Under the pieces are notes generated by a model, which was given only the letters and a program-made list of their open reading frames with translations, was not told the DNA's origin and searched no databases. DNA of 64,000 nt from Condylostoma magnum (lineage: Eukaryota > Ciliophora > Heterotrichea > Heterotrichida > Condylostomatidae), in assembly GCA_920105805.1 (NCBI GenBank), contig CAKKTI010000042.1, forward strand, positions 1-64,000, written 5' to 3'. Numbering within the stretch: position 1 is the first letter of the stretch; each line of letters starts with the position of its first letter. Positions 11,824-23,869 of this stretch are shown piece after piece. Made by a program: the position numbers and the translations under genes.

Positions 11824-13218
11824 ATGGAAATGGGATTTGAAGGTCTTTGAAACTAATTCGAAATTGTAGATACTTACTATAACAATATCAGTAAAACAGC
11901 TACAGATCTTGCTAGATTTACATCTGAAAAGATAAAAACAGAACAAAATTTTTCAAAGAGTCTAGAAAAATTGGCAAACAAAAGTTTTTTCCAAATGAGT
12001 GAAAGTTCTCTCGGTGGTACTCTGTGTGCAATGCAATCTCACATATTAGGATAAGGAAATATGAGATTAGAAAAAGTGAATGCTATACAAAATAATATAA
12101 TTCAACCATTGAACAATCGAATTGCTGCATCTAAAAAGGAAATTGCAGAATTTAGACAATAAGCTAAGAAGTTAAACTCAGAAAGATAAAATCTAATAAA
12201 TCGGCATAATAAGGCAATGTTAAAGTATCAAAAGGCTTATGAATCTGGTAGAAACTAATAAATCAAGGATACCTTAGAAGAATACAAAGATTCTATAGAG
12301 GCTGTGAATAATTTTACAGCAAGTTTTATTCCTTAGATATAAGAAGTATTGAAATAATACTAAAGACTATGTGAAGAACTACTTAATCTAATCAAATCAA
12401 CTTTAGACAGTATTTACGATAATGAATTAAGTTTAATGAGTGAATCTCTTACCGAGTTTAGCTTGTTTAGGAAAACATTACAATGCTTTAATCCCCAATA
12501 GGACATATAAGAGTTTTTGAACATGTAGCAACTAAACGACGACACATATACACCTCTCACTTTTTAGTCTTTTGATAAAAGGCTTCAAAGAAGATAAACT
12601 AGGAATTTTAGGGAATATGGAATTACTATTTCTCTATAAGAGCTGAATATGTTCGAGGAAATTTGCTACAAAACTTGGACTAATATGGAAATACCAGAAG
12701 ATTTAATGAACAAGTTTTAGCAAGAAATTCATAATTAAGACTAACGTAAAGAGTTTTTGATAGCAGTTAATCAATGCAGAAGTAGTGGAAATTTTGAATT
12801 AGATGAAGAACCCTTCACTAATCTAGGCAGATTATTTCTAATGGTCTTTGATGTAATTGAATAGTATAAAGACTATGAAATTGGACCTAAATTCATAATA
12901 TTGTCTTAAACTTTTTATAAAACAGGTACAAATCCCAAATATTTCTTACAATAGGAAATAATGAATCATTCATTATGAAAAGATGCAGATTTCTGAGTAG
13001 AAGTTATAGTTAAGTAAACTGAATCTAACTCACTAGATTAATCAGATTTACAAACCCTTTAAAGCAATGCGCTAGTTTAAGTAATTTCTTACGTTCATAT
13101 GATGAAGCTAATTGATGTAGGATAAGAAATTATAGACGAAGTTATTAATCAATGCGTGGAGAAATTCTCATTACAAGACTCACTAGAAACAATATATGAG
13201 ATTCTATAAAATCAATGA
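11824..13218 (+). CDS. F-BAR (FCH) domain protein with SBF2/KIAA0513-like C terminus
   Basis: About 465 residues starting MEMGFEGLWNQF. Residues about 1-260 fit an F-BAR membrane-bending dimer. The FCH signature region SLGGTLCAMQSHILGQ is near residue 60, followed by long Gln/Lys-rich helices (EIAEFRQQAKKLNSERQ). The C-terminal part, with LMVFDVIEQYKDYE, LSQTFYKTGTNPKYFLQ and IMNHSLWKDADFW, resembles the conserved domain of KIAA0513 and SBF2 proteins. Known F-BAR proteins act at curved membranes in endocytosis or cytokinesis. The C-terminal assignment is weaker than the F-BAR. The stop lies among TAA 13207, TGA 13216 and TAA 13228, meeting the opposite-strand FAM135 stop at 13223-13225. Confidence 0.75.
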
Positions 13219-13222
13219 CTTA

Positions 13223-15349
13223 CTAACTAATAAAAAAATTTGGATAAGCATAAACCAGCATTTTTAGGAAATTATAATTTTCCAACATTTCTATATGTGC
13301 TGTACGTCCAATAGCTGAATCAAAAACTCTTCCATCTGATTTATAGTGAATGTCTAATCTAATAATCTAGGCTTCTCGCATATGTTCCTCCATATTACTA
13401 CACATTTCAATATAGTTTTCTCCTCTAACAGAATCTTTCAAAGCAGATTCAGAGTATTGAATACGAGCTGAATCATAAGGAGCATATGTATCTTAAGTTG
13501 AGGAAATAAGCATTATGTTCTTAAATCAATTCATTCCTTGCATTTTTGTCAATTAAAACAGAAAACAATCTTCCATATTATCATTATCTTCAAAAGTTAA
13601 TTGTTAAAGACATATAGTTTTAGTAAACTTTTTAATAATTCATATTCCCAACTCTATGAGCTATGAACTAGAGTAAATATATCCAAGATGAGGTGTTGAG
13701 AATGAGATATACGAATAAAAGGAATCTTTATAATATTCTAAGTGAGGTAGAGCTGCTCTTATAATTAATCCTCCTAAACTATGTCCAATGAATGATATCT
13801 TACTAGGTTTTTGTGTATTAAACCATTCAAGTAGAAATATAGAGATCTCATGTGCTAAATTTTATCCCATTTCCTCAATGCTTCCATTTGTTCTATTTTC
13901 ATTACTTCTTGAACTAAGAATAATGGATTCAGGGTGAACCATAGCAAGATAAGATTTGACTATTCTCATATCCATTGAGTTTCCTTAGTATCCATGCACT
14001 AGAACTATTAGATGTCTATTAAACCCTAAAGCACCGTGATTTGTCACTGATGGTCTAACTTAAGTGAATTCATAGCTCTATTAATTATTCGTAATGTGCT
14101 AAAATATTATAGGAAACTATAAAACATTGTGATTGATTTAAACTATTTCTAATTACTTTTAATTGTCAAAGTAAGGCTAATCCCGAAAATAATCTGCTTA
14201 GGTATTATGCTAAAATTAAGTATGAGATAGTCTTGATGATTAGATATCTTATTAATTATCATCATCGATAATATATTTCTGGTAAAAGTCTTTCATACTT
14301 TTATTGTATTAAGATTAAAGATAACGTCTTATAGAAACAGGGTATTGTTGAAATAAAGAGAGCAACTCACAATAGATTAGTAAATTATTCTAGCATAGAG
14401 TAGTTATTTCTTCAAGTAAAGCTTATACCACTGATTCTGTATCAGATTTTTATATTCTCTATGAAAAATGCTCACCATGAAATGATTTATCAGTTCTATT
14501 ATAGAGAGGCAAATTTAGTATTTATGGTTCTTTCACATTAATTTATTCTCTAAAGTTATTAAGTGCCTTTGAAGTTATTTCTTGGATTAAACTTTAGAAA
14601 TTATCAAAATTTTATACTAATGGAAGGGCTAGCATTTCATAAATTTCATTAATAGTTTAAGGATCTACATTTGAGTACTTCTTTTTGAAAAGACAATAAA
14701 TTATTTTCTCAATCTTCTAGCTCTATTATAAATCAAGCTGCTTTCCTTCAAAGTCTAATAGATTAATACCATCTTTTGTTTGAAAGTCAATTAGCCCAAT
14801 GTTAATTATTGTATTAACCAAACAAAAATGCTAATCTGTGAAAAGTATTGGTATTAATTAACTCACACCTTATAATGGTCTATTGACTTAATACACTATA
14901 CTACAAATTTTATCAAATAATATGTCTCCATCTAAGACTCTCAATGTATTAGATGATTTTTTCTATCCATTAGTAGGGTCTGAAAATAGTAATTAAGCTT
15001 TTATATATATATAAGTTTCATTAAAGTCTTATTAAATTGGAATACAAATTCTGAAATGGCATATGTCATTAATTTCTACTAGTTCGTCACAATATCGTAT
15101 AATAAAAATCCTTGTATTAAACTTATTTTTTATAATTTTAGCCTTCTTCATTAGATGAGCACTTCTTACTTTAACTTTTCTTCTACCTTTAGCTGTATCT
15201 AATTATACTGCCTCTGCATGCTTATTATATCCTTAACTATTCTTGCAAAATACTTTAAATTAGATTCCATAGAGTCCTTATTAGTATAAGTCAATATTCC
15301 TAAATGTTTCTGCATGAATTGATACATTAACAACTGCTTGAAATACCAT
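13223..15349 (-). CDS. FAM135-type alpha/beta-hydrolase (DUF676 serine esterase)
   Basis: About 708 residues from an ATG at 15349. The N-terminal 120 residues resemble the FAM135 N-terminal domain (NIDLYQQGLYGIQFKV, then FNTRIFIIRYCDELVEIND). The C-terminal 270 residues are the DUF676 lipase-like domain: LIVLVHGYQGNSMDMRIV (oxyanion region), FIGHSLGGLIIRAAL (nucleophile elbow GHSLGG), STPHLGYIY, and SSTQDTYAPYDSARIQY near the catalytic Asp. IGRTAHIEML then gives the probable catalytic His. The order matches metazoan FAM135A/B closely. The substrate is unknown in the family. UGA is Trp where FAM135 has aromatic residues. Stop TAG-TAA at 13225-13220. Confidence 0.87.
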
Positions 15350-15391
15350 TTTAACACTCTAATACGTTTTTCCAGATTAACAAAATATTAA
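15350..15391. promoter_or_regulatory. 42-bp bidirectional promoter region
   Basis: Only 42 bp separate the divergent ATGs of the FAM135-type gene (15349) and the pseudokinase gene (15392). It is AT-rich and no repeated motif is evident. Confidence 0.5.
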
Positions 15392-18097
15392 ATGGGCGCG
15401 TGTTTAGGTGATTTATACGATATTCACATCAATGACAGAAAAGTAAATTATATTTAGAGGAAAAACTCTCTTAGCACAGAGAAAGTAAAACTATTATGCA
15501 GTCGCTGAAAGAAATTGAAATCTCCAGCAACAATGACACCAAATGAGTTTTAAAAGGCAATCATTTAAGCTGATGAGATAAGACTAAACTATAAAAAGTT
15601 CTATGATATGGGTACGGAAATAGAGGTAATAGAGTTTTTGACAATGCTTTTACTAATGAGCCAAGGATAATTAGAAGAAAAAATTAGAACACTGTTTAGT
15701 CTGTATACTCTTGAACATGAGTCTAGCATTACTTAAGATGAGTTCTTTGAGTGCATTTAGAGATGCTTAAGTGCTTTATGTAATGCTGGAGAAGTATAAC
15801 CCCCTGCTTTTGACTAAATGTAAGATGTTTTGTAGGACTATAAAGATAGCATATGCCAAGGCAATAATTTAGGATACTCTTAATTTAGGAAAGCTTTATT
15901 AGACCAAAGTATATAATTCGCTGAGATTTTTACAGAAGCATATAATTATGTAAGAACTCTTTCTACTTTAATTGTTGAGAATCCATTTCCTGTAATTTCC
16001 TACTTGCAAAAGGGAAGTTTGTTCTTAGGAAAGTATGAAATTATTGAATAGCCCACTTTACTGTAAGAAATTTCATCAGTTTATAAGTCAAAGTATAAAC
16101 ATGCGTTACTTCACGTAAAACCTATGATTGGTGATGAGGGTAGACTTTAATTTTAATTGATTTATATTACAGGAATAAGAGGTGATAAAAGCTTCCGTTA
16201 AAATTATTTCAGAGAAATTGTATTGAAAAATCGATTAGACTAAGAACAAGTTGATGAATTTGGAGAACTTCCTGGTGGAATTTTATATAAAAGAGTTAAA
16301 AGTTAAGGATCTGTATAAAAGAAGCTAGAAGAATGGTTTAAGTCTAATGGTTAATTATCAGAATAATAAGTAATATAATTAGGCCTACAGCTTTTAGAAA
16401 AGCTTGAAGAACTGCATAATATTGGAGTTCTGCATTCCAATATAAGCCCTAGTTCAGTTTATCTTATAGACAATGATATAACAAAGCTTTATTTCTTAGA
16501 TTTAGACTTAGCAATTTGGGACCCTTATAAAATATTAGGGTCTAATAGTCAATATTTCTAGTAATAACCTGAAAATATGTATATAACTCAATTCAGAGAT
16601 GAAAAGTTTTTATCACCTGAGCATAAAGAATTAGCAGAGGAATATAGAAGAACCAATAGAATACCTAAGCAATAGCTTTCAGAACAATCTGATCTTTATA
16701 GTGTAGCTGCAATAATGTTTAAAGCAATAAGTGGATCTCCTCCTGTGAAAGAATAAGTAAGATCTGCAATTGGAGAAGTTATTGAAGAATTCGGAGTTAA
16801 TTTCAGTGATGATACAGAATAACATCCAGATTAATTTTAAGGTAGAGATATGTTAAATGATTGATAATGTCCTCCACCTTTAGATCAATTAAATATTTCT
16901 AATGGATTGGCTAGTTTCTTTATTAAGTCATTATCAAAACATTTAAATGTAAGGCATCGAAATATTGATGAGTTTAGATAAGATTTAGTTAGCTTAAAAG
17001 AATGCTTGGATAAAATTCCTAAAGAAATGTTAGAAGGATTAGGTCATATTGAGAGAAATACTGAAGCTTTTGAAGATCATTATATTATGGATTTAAGAAG
17101 TCATAACATTGATGATTTTACGCTAGAGTATTTAAACAAATTCTTATTAAATAGCAAAATTCCTAATATAAGAATATATGGAGGATGCATCCCTATACAG
17201 GCTTTGAAAGAAAACTCAATTTCTATTCTTGACTTATCCTCTTAATAGCTGTACAGTGAAGACTTAAAAATACTATCATTATTCCTATAAGGTAATACTT
17301 CTTTAAAAGCAATTAACTTATCTAAAAATCCTTTATTATAAAGACACCCTATAAATGATAAGTAGGAGTATTCAGATATTGGAATGGAATACTTTTTAAG
17401 TTCTTTAAGATCAAATGATTAACTATAAGAATTTAGATTATCAAAAATAGAACTAGGATTATAATTTACTTAATTACTCTGTGATGCTCTATTAAATAAT
17501 TTTAACCTCGAAATTCTTGATTTGTCAGGAGCAAAATTAGGTCCTTAAGGAGTGACTTAAGTTTGTTAATTTGCCAAAGCCTTTAAATCTTTAAGAATTC
17601 TAGAATTAGCTGATAATAATATGTAAGATTAAGGTGCTGCAGAAGTAGCATAATTACTTGAAGGAAAATGCAGCATTACTGAATTAGTATTAGATAACAA
17701 TGGTATTGGAGCTGCTGGAGGAGAAGCACTAGGAAGTGTTTTAACCTATAATTTTGTAATAACTACGCTTTCAATTACTAATAACTCGCTTGATAATCCA
17801 ATTAATGAGCTTATAAGTCAAAATGTTGCTTTTAATACAAATTATAGCAAAATGAAGCGTACTAATGAAAAGTATGGAGAATACGCATATAATTTAATTG
17901 GGGAAAGTATTAAGAAGTGGGTTGATAATAATAGGTATGTTCATGAGAAATTGAGGGTTAGATTGCATAATTGTGAAGATGAAATTGATAGAAAGCTAGC
18001 AGAAATTTTACTAGACTCGCAAGGAAATCTCAATTTAAGGCCAATACCACTCAAATATACTTATAATCCAGGTGAAGGAACAGTTCATTTTGATTAG
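15392..18097 (+). CDS. Acylated pseudokinase with leucine-rich repeats
   Basis: 901 residues starting MGACLGDLYD, a myristoylation plus palmitoylation-type N terminus, which decides this start over the Met at codon 50. Residues about 60-180 look like divergent EF-hand helices (TQDEFFECIQRCLSALC). Residues about 240-520 have a protein-kinase fold. The catalytic loop reads LHSNISPSSV (HSN replaces HRD, near residue 348), the Mg-binding DFG is DLD (near 370), and no glycine loop is visible, so it should be catalytically dead. Residues about 530-810 are RNI-type leucine-rich repeats (SILDLSSQQL, FNLEILDLSGAKLG, LRILELADNNMQDQG). Probably a membrane-tethered scaffold. Its function is not known. 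Confidence 0.82.
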
Positions 18098-18118
18098 ATT
18101 TAAATTTGCATTTTATAA

Positions 18119-18691
18119 CTATTTTAAACTACTTCCTTTTCTCTCGGATTAAATAGATTAATCTGACTACATAATAGAAGATTATGACTTTTAATGATGC
18201 ATTGGAGATAAATGGTTAAATCTCCCTTTGAATTACGGTTTTATTGTATTTGCGCCTATGAATTTAGTTTTAGAAAGCATTCCTTTCAATCTTTTATGTT
18301 ATTGAAAGTCTCTACGCTATGAATGCTTATTTAGATTAGAGCTTTTATTCATTAACTTCTTTCCTAAAACATGATTTTCATTAGCAATACGTTTCGCTTC
18401 AAATCTTCTATTTATACAATTGCTGTTTTTAAAATTACTAGGCGAATGATTTAAATTACTAATATCTACCGTTGCCCTAGATATTTTAAGTAATCTGTCT
18501 AAAATTCTTTGATTATCTTTATTTCTTTACAAATCTTTTCTTAATTATACTTTACTTATGTTATTTCTTAGAATATAATTGTACCTATTAGCAGGGAGGA
18601 CACTATTTGCTTTACGAGAATAATTTGACATTACTTCACTTGTATCTTCTGTATCAGATTTAGTAAATCTTTTATCATTTCTCTTCAGCAT
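18119..18691 (-). CDS. CFAP97/hemingway-like small ciliary protein
   Basis: 190 residues from an ATG at 18691, basic and Asn/Ser-rich. The segment VQLRKDLQRNKDNQRILDRLLKI around residues 50-75 resembles the KIAA1430/CFAP97 motif, in which a short helix with ENxxLLxRL-like spacing is conserved among axonemal proteins. The rest (RRFEAKRIANENHVLGKKL) is helical and lysine-rich. Stop TAG at 18119-18121 lies 21 bp from the stop of the pseudokinase gene. The family call rests on one short motif. Confidence 0.55.
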
Positions 18692-18753
18692 GTTTTAATA
18701 TGGTAATCTAGTTAAAGGGAGAAATAGAAGCATTATAACTGATAAATTAAAAA

Positions 18754-19680
18754 ATGGGAAATGTGAAATCAGATTTAAAAGTTAAAATGTGCTGTAATAA
18801 TGATTCAAGTAAAGCTGAGGAAGTTATAATTCAAAAGTAAAATAAATAAAATACTTCTTTAGCTGGGTATAATGTAGGAATATAGGGAATTAATGAAGCA
18901 ATTGAAGCTGTTAAATAGTTTGACACTGAGGATTTAAAGCATCTATGGTCAGAACTACGATTAAATAAAATACAAAATTGAAGTGATCCTGATATATCAA
19001 TTGTTATAAAGATTTTAAGTTCTAATACAGTTATTCATGGAAGAGAGTTTCAAATAATATAAACAGGCTACAGTAATAGCAAAAGAGATTAAAATGATGG
19101 AGTTGTTTTCTTTGGATGTAAAGCTAGATATGGATAAAATTAGCTCAATGATATTGTGTTTCATTTTGAAAGTAAAGAAGAAGATCAATTGTATATAGGT
19201 TCGCATTTTATTATTTACTTTGAGCCTGATCTGGATTCATTTTTTATAAAAGATCTTGGTGTTGGGTATGGATTATTCATCAATGTAAAAGGTAAAGTTT
19301 ACCTCAATAAGAGATAACTGATAATGCTAGGCAAATCTTACATTATTTTTGATATTTTAGATTAGAACTTATTAAACTTGAAATTCTATAGTGGGCCATC
19401 ATCTGGAAAAAGTTTTAATTTTAATCCCTAAGATAATATAGATGAAATTATAAAAGTAGGTAGATCCTCTGAATGCTAAATTCAAATATTCGATTGGCTT
19501 CTTTCTAAAGTTTAAGCTAGTATAATATATAATAATATAGAAGGGTGAATCTTAGTTGATGGGGATATAAAACGAAGAAAATAAAGTACAAACGGTGTAT
19601 GAAAATATGTTAATACAAAACTATTGCTATAATCTGGCATGATATTCAAAAATAGAAGCACCTTGTTTAAAGTTATGTAG
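18754..19680 (+). CDS. Acylated protein with two FHA-like domains
   Basis: 308 residues starting MGNVKSD, a typical N-myristoylation signal. Residues about 130-215 look like a degenerate FHA domain (YIGSHFIIYF, FIKDLGVGYGLFINV, QLIMLGKSYIIFDI). Residues about 245-308 are a clearer one (IIKVGRSSECQIQIFDWLLSKVQASI, then STNGVWKYV in place of the usual S-x-NGT). FHA domains bind phosphothreonine, and the GRS and S-K residues of the binding loops are present in the second copy. The final codons are ATG TAG TAA TAA, and the next ATG is only 7 nt after the TAG. Divergent from the CFAP97-like gene with a 62-bp spacer. Confidence 0.72.
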
Positions 19681-19687
19681 TAATAAA

Positions 19688-20647
19688 ATGTCAAAAATTC
19701 CTAATATAAACTCTTAATAAATTTCTAAGGCTCCTATAAGGAAATCTAATGAAATATATGTAGGTAAATCGGATTGTGAACTTTAAAAGGATATAAAATA
19801 AGCTATTAATACAATTCAAAAGTTAAAAGGGAATAAATTGAAATTGAAAGCTTAATTATCTGAGGCTAGAAATTATGTACAGAAAATTAAACAACAGGCA
19901 GAAAAGTACTATGAGTTTTTTAATAATGAAAGTAAAAAGAACCTTTAATTAACAGATAATATCTCAAAACTTGAAATAAGAATATCTGAATTTAAACATA
20001 AGATAAAACATTTGGTAAAAGTTAATAGACTCTTGAAATAAAATATGGGTAGAGATAATGTTTTGAACACTGAACCTGTTGAAATGAAATCTCCAAGGCA
20101 TCATAGAATACCAAAGCATCATTACCATAGAACTAAAATGCTTTAAAAATTAGATGATACAATAAAAGAAATGATATAAGAAATTTAAAAAGATGAGAAA
20201 GCTCGTTTAATATGAGATAAACAATTTTAAGATTGGCCATATAAAATAGTAAAAGTATCTACTAGAAATTCAATTTAATAGCTTTTACTGTTTATAATAG
20301 AATTATTAAGGAATAATGAATAAGATTCACCAAAGAATTTAATAACACCCTTATAAACTAATTTTGAATCTGATTTCTCAAGACCTAACAGCTACAATGA
20401 GCTTTTTAATTAATCAAGTATTCTAAGAAATACACCTTAAAAGACAACAGCTATAACCTCTTATAATTCCCCTAGAAACAACTAAGAATTTTAAAAGATC
20501 ATGGAGGAAAGTGACTAGCTATTGGCCACTTTAAACTTCTAAAATGGGCGAATTGCTATGCTAAATAAATAAATAAACGATACAATGAATTCAAGTCGTA
20601 AAATAATAAAAAGTAATAGCTCAAAAGACCTTAGAATAGAATATTAA
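19688..20647 (+). CDS. Coiled-coil hypothetical protein
   Basis: About 319 residues starting MSKIPNINSQQ. Residues about 30-125 form a long Lys/Gln coiled coil (QLSEARNYVQKIKQQAEKYYEFF, NISKLEIRISEFKHKIKHLVK). A His-rich patch (RHHRIPKHHYHRTKM) and Ser/Asn-rich linkers follow, and a second helix is near the C terminus (MEESDQLLATLNF). No family is recognised. Its start sits 7 nt downstream of the preceding FHA gene stop, so the two may share regulation. The stop is one of TAA 20645 or TAA 20657. Confidence 0.55.
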
Positions 20648-20908
20648 TTAACGTATTAAAAAATGGAGCGGTAAATGTAATGTTAATCTAAAATATTGTA
20701 TACTCAGAATATGAAATATATTCATTAACTATCTATTTGTTTATCTACATAAGAACAATATTATGTATTTTCAGTTACCAAATATGCACAGTACACCTAA
20801 CAAATTAAGTTACATATTATTTCCGTTATTCATTAAAAATAATATGAGTGAAATTTGAAACGGATAATTCCATTTATAAACTATATTACCTAATTTATTA
20901 AATAAACA

Positions 20909-21652
20909 ATGTCATCCTTTGGTGTACTAATTCTTAAATTTACCGCAGAATTTGGAGGAACAGTTCTCCTTACAACAGCTGTAGGAATTACAGGAGGTTC
21001 AGCTCTTGCAATAGCAGCAACTTTATTCATTACAATGGCAGCAACTTAAATGCTATCAGGAGGCCACTTTAACCCAGCTATTACTCTAGGAGTAATGATT
21101 AACAACTTCCTTAATTGTAAGTTCGAATTATATGAAATTTTAATTCAAATCCTATACATTTTGTTCTAAATAGTAGGTGGAGTAGTTGGGGCTTTATTAG
21201 CCTGGACAATTAGAAATTCAACAATGTATTTACATCATGATGAGGATAATGTAGATTCAAGCTAAGCCTTATTAGCTGAAGTAGTTTTTACAATGGTTTT
21301 AGTATGGACATTCCTTTCTGCATAGAAGTACTTTTCTAATAATGCTCTTTTATATATGTTAGTAGTTTCAGCAGCTTAATTTGCTGGGATCCAAATCGTT
21401 TCAGGAGTGTCTGCAGGATTTATGAATTTAGCCATAAGTTTGGGAATTAAATTCGTTGATGCTGGTGAACATGATGATGATAGTTTAGAAGATATATGGA
21501 TTTATATATTGGGATTTTTATTTGGAGCAGCCTTAGGAGCTTTACTCAACTGGGCATTAGAACTAGGAATTGAGAAAAACAAGAAAGCTGGAGAGAGCTA
21601 ACCACTTAACTCCTAAAATAATCAACAATCTGAGCAGACCGCATAGTTTTAA
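20909..21652 (+). CDS. Aquaporin-like MIP channel with altered second NPA
   Basis: 247 residues with six hydrophobic segments of the MIP family, which conducts water or small solutes across membranes. The first pore loop is canonical: QMLSGGHFNPAITLGV, with NPA near residue 55. The second is GVSAGFMNLAISLG, so NPA has become NLA and the usual Arg after it is Ile-Ser. The acidic C-terminal half (GEHDDDSLEDIW) lies between helices. UAA is read as Gln just before the first NPA. The Arg of the selectivity filter is apparently absent, so permeability may differ from classical aquaporins. The stop is probably TAA TAA at 21650-21655, after a Gln-rich tail. Confidence 0.87.
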
Positions 21653-21673
21653 TAATATATGACTTTAAAGTAA

Positions 21674-22249
21674 TTAGCTATCTACCTTAGTTATTGTTGT
21701 AAGGGTGAAAATTATATATATCAATAGAATAATCACTCCTGCTAAAAAGCTGTGAAATCAGGGCATGTTTCCCTTTCCTATGCATTTGCTTGTTCAAGGG
21801 CAGTGGTGATCGTACTATTATATACATACATCACAATCTAAGCAATGTTAAGTAGTTTAGTCAGTGACTAGGTCGCAGATATTGCAAAATGTCTAATTAT
21901 CCTTGGGTTCTGAGATTTCCCCTATGTCCTAATTTGGAAGTTCAATTCCTGGATTTATCAATGCAGCTATTAAATACATGATTAAAGTGTATGTAGTTAT
22001 TAGAAACCCTGATAGTGCATTACTTGGGCTTATTTAAACAGCAATTGTAAAAGTAATTCCATATCCCAATCCAGCAATAAAGAATCACATACCAAACATA
22101 AACATTCCTACATATATATTACAATCTGGTCCTATACATAGTTTGGGAAGACCTTATTAATCGAAAAACAGGCCATGTAAGTTGCCAATTTTTCCTATAC
22201 GAGAATACCGAAGAGAAATATGTGAAAACTTTCTAGAGTTTAAATTCAT
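21674..22249 (-). CDS. DHHC palmitoyltransferase, short
   Basis: 191 residues from an ATG at 22249. Order: YSRIGKIGN, GLPKLCIGPDCN, two hydrophobic helices (residues about 40-90), the Cys-rich domain FCNICDLVTDQTTQHCLDCDVC, the catalytic YDHHCPWTSKCIGKGN (CPW uses UGA for Trp), then a third helix. S-acylates membrane proteins on Cys. It stops soon after the third helix, so the usual fourth helix and TTxE motif are missing; the stop at TAA 21674 might be read through or the enzyme may be truncated. Another ATG at 22463 (MSSSNHYN) lies in a different frame. A 16-nt GT..AG segment between would join it in frame, so the N terminus is not settled. Confidence 0.82.
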
Positions 22250-22467
22250 TATAAACTGTAAGGATAAACAACAAGTAATCCAAATTATTTTAAGTCATCT
22301 GCAAACGTAACGGTTAGGCTACGGTTCTAATGACTATTTAATGTTTTATTTATGTAAGTATCTATGACCAATAAGTTCTTTCGAGCTTATTCACTTCGAT
22401 ACTGTTTGTATAGTCGCCAGCGAACATTAGGACTAGAGAGTTATAATGATTAGAGGACGACATTTTA

Positions 22468-23754
22468 TTATAAAAAATTGCTTACAAACCAAGGATTGGC
22501 ATTTTCCGGGTATTCTGGAGGAGGGAATTGAAATGGTAGCTTGTTAACTATTTCTTGCTTCTATTATGCACTCTGTTATATAAAAACTACTCCTAGTTCA
22601 TAGTTATTTATTGATATCTAAGATTCTTGTTTTTCAAATCTTCCTCAGGCTGCATTAGTTAAATTGTGACTTCCAATATATATTATAGAATTTTCTGTTA
22701 TTTAATGGTTTTAATGAGTTATTAGAACTTTGCTATGAGAAAGATGACCGTTTATATAGGGGTAATTCTAAGGTGGGCCAATATCATGTAGAGATTATTT
22801 AGGAAATGTTCTTTAATCATAATGATTTTGTTAAAGAAATGATGTTCCTCCTCCATTTACACCAAAATGAGAGTGCTCTACTGTTGGAAAACTTGGAAAA
22901 ATAATCTCTCATTAAGCCTTTTCATTTGCTGTAAATGATTTAGATATTTGTTTTTAATCATTCAATGAATATTGCCCAAGACTAGAGCATTAGTATGTAA
23001 AATGAGGCATTGGCTCTTGTATCAAATTACGTAATTTTCCTAATCCGTATTTATCTATTTATTTATGTCGTCCTGGTATAGAGCAAACTAAACTGACTTT
23101 GACCTGTGAAAAATCGTATTAAGTTAAATCTATGTTATATTAATTTTATAGTATATTTTTATCCGGTAAAATTACTTCAAGAAATTCGGCTAAATCATCA
23201 AAAAATTAGCCTTCTGCATTTCCAGGATATAAATCTTAAAATCATAATACTTATCCTATCATACTTCAATCGCATTGCATTAAATTTGCACTTAGTACTA
23301 CAATCCTTAAAAAGTTAGGAAATTTTAGTAAGAATAGCTTTGCATGATATTTCTATCATTTGTTAGATAATTTTGGGTAAATAATGGTTAGATTTTCTAC
23401 CTACTCCGTCTATCCTTATCCATTCACTACTAATAATACAGGAATTCTTTACTAAACAATAGGAGCAATAAATGTAGGTTCAACACAAAAAGTAGTTAGC
23501 ATACATGACTCTAAAGTAATAGGCTAATGATCAGATGATTCTAATAAATCTTCATATAAAATTTGACGTAATGATAATGCATGAGGTGGAGATTGCTATA
23601 AGAAGGTCAGGGGAGTTATATAAATTGTTGATCCATCCTTAGGATATTAAGTTTCTTATAACTTTTTAGTTTTCCTTTAATTATGCAATTATTTCAATTC
23701 ATTGTTTATATCTAGATAATAATCATTTTACCGCTATCTTTTTAAGTCTTCCAT
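22468..23754 (-). CDS. TDP1: Tyrosyl-DNA phosphodiesterase 1
   Basis: 428 residues from an ATG at 23754. A phospholipase-D-superfamily DNA repair enzyme that removes topoisomerase I adducts and other 3' blocks. The first catalytic motif is HAKLFLLKF (His137, Lys139) followed by LRIVVLSANL. The second is HSK near residue 340 followed by SHNLTNAAWGRF (UGA = Trp). Family marker NYELGVVF and the C-terminal proline motif FQFPPPEYPENANPW are also present. The length is short of the human enzyme mainly because the variable N terminus is missing. Ends TAA TAA 5 nt from a further ATG. Confidence 0.92.
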
Positions 23755-23869
23755 TTATATTGTTATTCTCTTACAAGTTATTTGAAAAGTTTAATTATAA
23801 AATTTAAATATGCTTCAATAGTGGTAACTCAAAGACAAATAAAGCCTTTTAGTTTTATTATTATAAGAA

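Noticed and set aside
17006-18097. Two short ORFs (17006-17245, 17852-18097) as separate small proteins
   Set aside because: Both are in frame with the pseudokinase/LRR gene and form part of its LRR and C-terminal region.
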